DNA of 15,838 nt from JAJTFW01 sp046049215 (GTDB taxonomy: Bacteria > Bacteroidota > Bacteroidia > AKYH767-A > OLB10): NCBI GenBank assembly GCA_046049215.1, contig JBJOER010000001.1, positions 1 to 15,838 on the forward strand, read 5' to 3'. The notes beneath the pieces were generated by a model that was given only the letters and a program-made list of their open reading frames with translations, did no database searches and was not told the origin of the DNA. Position 1 is the stretch's first letter; each line of letters starts with the position of its first letter. A program made the translations under genes and the position numbers. This document shows positions 14,019 to 15,838 of the stretch, piece after piece.

Positions 14019-15838
14019 TCAACGCTCCACCATCACCCGCACCTGGGCTGTCCCCTCTTTTCCCTGAAGGTTGATGAGGTACATTCCCGGCTGCAGGGCT
14101 TCAGCATCCATGCGGTAAGAATTGAGTCCGGCCAATGCCTCGATAGCCTCTTGATGGACCAATCTGCCGGCCAGGTCGAACACAGACATTTGCATTTGCT
14201 GGTCGGTACGGGCTTCGAAATTCATCAGTAGGAAATCATTCGCAGGATTTGGATAAACGTCCAGGTTGAAAGAAGAAACGTCGGACAAATCACTACGGTT
14301 GCAGGCAATGGCAAGGACAGTCTTGGAAAATGCCGTACTGCTTCCACAAGCGTTTGTAGCAGTGACTTTGATAGTCCGGCTACCTGTAGTGCTGTTGAAT
14401 GCCAAAGAAACCTGAGAAGTTCCCTGTCCCGAAACGAAGGCCACGGAGGTCGGCTTCGTCCATGTCCAGGTGGTAACGCCTTGGCGCGGAGTTACGGAGT
14501 AAATCTCAGTTGTGTTCCTACAGACGGTGTCTTTTCCGAAGATCGCAGTTGCCGGATTGGGTTTGGCCTTCAAGGACAAACTTCTCTCCGCACTGCTTCC
14601 GCAGGTATTATTGGCTTTTACATACAATGTTCCGGTAGTGGAAAATCCGACAGGATAAGTCACAGTTACCGTGGTTGCAGTCTGAGGAACTGTGGCTGGA
14701 GAAGGCAAACCGTTTATCAATACACCCGCAATGGTAGTGCGCCAGGTATAGCTCAATGCATTGGCCACACCCGCTCCTACACTGTAAGTGAAAGTAGATG
14801 GTCCGCAAAGCGCATTGTTCTGACCCGATATTGCAGGAGGTGTTGCAGGGGCGATGAAGGTGCGTGAAACAAAAAGCGATCGTGGAGCTGTACCAACCCC
14901 TTTGCAGTTTCCGGTGTTGACACGTAGGCTGTCACCGGTGAAGGTGGATGTAAATCGAACATAGACAGCCGTATCAGGCGTAGTCACCGGCCCGCTGGAT
15001 CCATTGATGGTCATACCCGCACCGGGCGTCCAGATGTAGTAATCAGCGGTACTGATGGGACGCACAAAATAGAGCAGGGAATCACCGCGGCATGCAGATG
15101 TGGAACCGTTGATGTTTCCTGCAGATCCGGGCAGGCTCACTCGAAGCGTGACAAAGAAAGAAGCAGTACCGGAGCCGGAACCACTGCTCTGGAAGCAGGT
15201 GACACTACCGGAGAGTGCAGGAACTACCCAATCGGTGGTGATGCTGTTGGTACCTTGGCCTGAAGTGATGATCACACCGGAAGGAACTGTCCAAGCGTAG
15301 GTGACGCCCGGCCTTAAGTTGACCGAATAAACAACACCTATGGAAGGTCGGCAAATCGGAGTCGGACCACTGATGGCTTCCAGGACGAATGGACCACCGG
15401 TCGAAACAGTGACGGAAAGATTCGAAGTCGCGCTTCCGCAAGAGCCCGTACCGGTTACAGACACAGTTCCCGAAACTGCAGATGTACTCCAGCTTGTGGT
15501 GATTGAATTCGTTCCTTGTCCGGATGTGATTGTTACCCCAGCCGGTACACTCCAGTTGAATGTCACTCCAGTCTGGGCGGTTACGCTGTAAACCACACCG
15601 GTTTGAGGAGCTATGATACTGGACGAACCTGTAATTGAACCGATGACCAATGCCGGAGTCACTGCAACCGACCGGATACCGGAGGATGAACCGCATGAAT
15701 TGCTCAAGGTTACGTTTACGTTACCCGATACCGCTGATGCGCCCCAGGTCGTGGTGATGGAACTCGTTCCCTGCCCTGCCGTGATGGTCACTCCGGTTGG
15801 AACTGTCCAGGTGTAGGTCACTCCGACTTGTGCAGTGA
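14019..15838 (-). CDS. Secreted repeat protein with PKD/Ig-like repeats and type IX secretion sorting domain, 5'-truncated by window edge
   Basis: The frame is open through the right edge, so the N terminus with its signal peptide is missing; about 605 codons are visible. The visible part consists of roughly six tandem beta-sandwich, PKD-like repeats of about 73-105 residues, then a short linker (CNRSDLSDVSS) and an 83-residue C-terminal sorting domain. Repeats show the pattern GVTYTWTVPTGVTITAGQGT, then a Thr/Ser-rich strand, then xxCGSS, then GxVYSV. The composition is rich in Ser, Thr, Val and Gly, as in exported adhesin-like proteins. There is no catalytic domain in the visible part. Proteins of this type cross the outer membrane by T9SS and end up cell-surface bound or released, after removal of the tail. 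The apparent initiator at 15821 is an internal GTG valine codon, because the repeat continues upstream to the edge. Function (adhesion, matrix, carrier of an N-terminal enzyme) cannot be decided. Confidence 0.92.
   Translation of the reverse strand, partial: TAQVGVTYTWTVPTGVTITAGQGTSSITTTWGASAVSGNVNVTLSNSCGSSSGIRSVAVTPALVIGSITGSSSIIAPQTGVVYSVTAQTGVTFNWSVPAGVTITSGQGTNSITTSWSTSAVSGTVSVTGTGSCGSATSNLSVTVSTGGPFVLEAISGPTPICRPSIGVVYSVNLRPGVTYAWTVPSGVIITSGQGTNSITTDWVVPALSGSVTCFQSSGSGSGTASFFVTLRVSLPGSAGNINGSTSACRGDSLLYFVRPISTADYYIWTPGAGMTINGSSGPVTTPDTAVYVRFTSTFTGDSLRVNTGNCKGVGTAPRSLFVSRTFIAPATPPAISGQNNALCGPSTFTYSVGAGVANALSYTWRTTIAGVLINGLPSPATVPQTATTVTVTYPVGFSTTGTLYVKANNTCGSSAERSLSLKAKPNPATAIFGKDTVCRNTTEIYSVTPRQGVTTWTWTKPTSVAFVSGQGTSQVSLAFNSTTGSRTIKVTATNACGSSTAFSKTVLAIACNRSDLSDVSSFNLDVYPNPANDFLLMNFEARTDQQMQMSVFDLAGRLVHQEAIEALAGLNSYRMDAEALQPGMYLINLQGKEGTAQVRVMVER
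14022..14270 (-). other. Type IX secretion C-terminal sorting domain (CTD) of the repeat protein
   Basis: The last 83 residues fit the type A Por/T9SS sorting domain. The start is NLDVYPNPANDFLLMNFE, then VFDLAGRLVHQ, then LQPGMYLINLQ, ending in a short basic tail (VRVMVER). In characterised systems this domain directs outer membrane translocation through SprA/Sov and is cleaved by PorU. Its presence implies that a T9SS is encoded elsewhere in the genome. Confidence 0.92.
14271..15838 (-). repeat. Tandem PKD/Ig-like repeat array inside the T9SS cargo gene
   Basis: Repeat units read on the minus strand begin near 15836 (partial context), 15581, 15320, 15062, 14777 and 14492. The units are therefore about 85, 87, 86, 95, 95 and 74 codons long. 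Units 1-3 are the most alike: each holds a GVTxxWxVPxGVxITxGQGT core. Their DNA is also visibly similar, with related 70-base blocks at about 15238-15306, 15498-15568 and 15754-15824. Units 4 and 5 are more diverged and lack the GQGT core; unit 6 keeps GQGTS. Most units have one Cys near the start and one near the end. Confidence 0.8.

Noticed and set aside
14481..15816. Several plus-strand frames of 66-128 codons opposite the repeat protein
   Set aside because: They recur because the repeat units recur; they are antisense shadows of a repetitive gene.
1..15838. Mobile element, defence system, CRISPR array or horizontally acquired island
   Set aside because: No transposase, integrase, terminal inverted repeats, spaced direct repeats or abrupt composition change was seen. 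The only tandem repeats are coding and in frame within the T9SS cargo gene.
14271..15838. The repeat array as a CRISPR or non-coding tandem repeat
   Set aside because: Periods of about 255-285 bases are in frame and encode PKD/Ig-like domains ahead of a sorting domain.

Overview
The window looks like chromosomal housekeeping DNA from a member of the Bacteroidota, probably a free-living or environmental lineage rather than a gut Bacteroides. This is inferred from four things. A type IX secretion (T9SS) C-terminal sorting domain is present. One gene carries fused alpha and beta subunits of a 2-oxo acid dehydrogenase E1. There is a beta-propeller/Y_Y_Y sensor kinase. Several genes have a TAnnTTTG -7 promoter element just upstream and no strong Shine-Dalgarno sequence. 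Exact species or order cannot be told from the sequence alone.

Layout, left to right. The 5' part of accA lies on the minus strand and is cut by the left edge; it has a divergent partner, ispE, on the plus strand. ispE converges on a two-gene minus-strand module: a propeller sensor histidine kinase followed by a NarL/LuxR-type response regulator. Next comes a minus-strand run read in the order glycosyltransferase, gcvT, comB, exported zinc phospholipase C/S1-P1-like hydrolase. A large membrane-bound nucleotide-sugar dehydratase (FlaA1/WbpM/PglF type) faces away from the glycosyltransferase. It converges on another minus-strand pair, the fused E1 and a MiaE-like tRNA hydroxylase. The right end is the C-terminal part of a secreted, repeat-built T9SS cargo protein, closed by a good hairpin terminator.

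How the genes relate. accA (fatty acid synthesis), ispE (non-mevalonate isoprenoid synthesis), gcvT (one-carbon metabolism), the E1 gene and miaE are core metabolism or RNA modification. The glycosyltransferase and dehydratase pair points to surface polysaccharide or glycoconjugate synthesis. The kinase and regulator probably form one phosphorelay whose signal and targets are not visible here. The hydrolase is exported, and the repeat protein is a surface or secreted product.

I saw no tRNA, rRNA, CRISPR array, insertion sequence, phage gene or attachment site. No stretch of more than about 115 bases lacks a gene. I did not find a clearly new biological system. The points most worth a second look are the recurrent promoter elements with very short leaders, the comB gene coupled to gcvT through a likely TTG start, the exported metal hydrolase with a predicted mature N-terminal tryptophan, and the cysteine pattern in the repeat protein.
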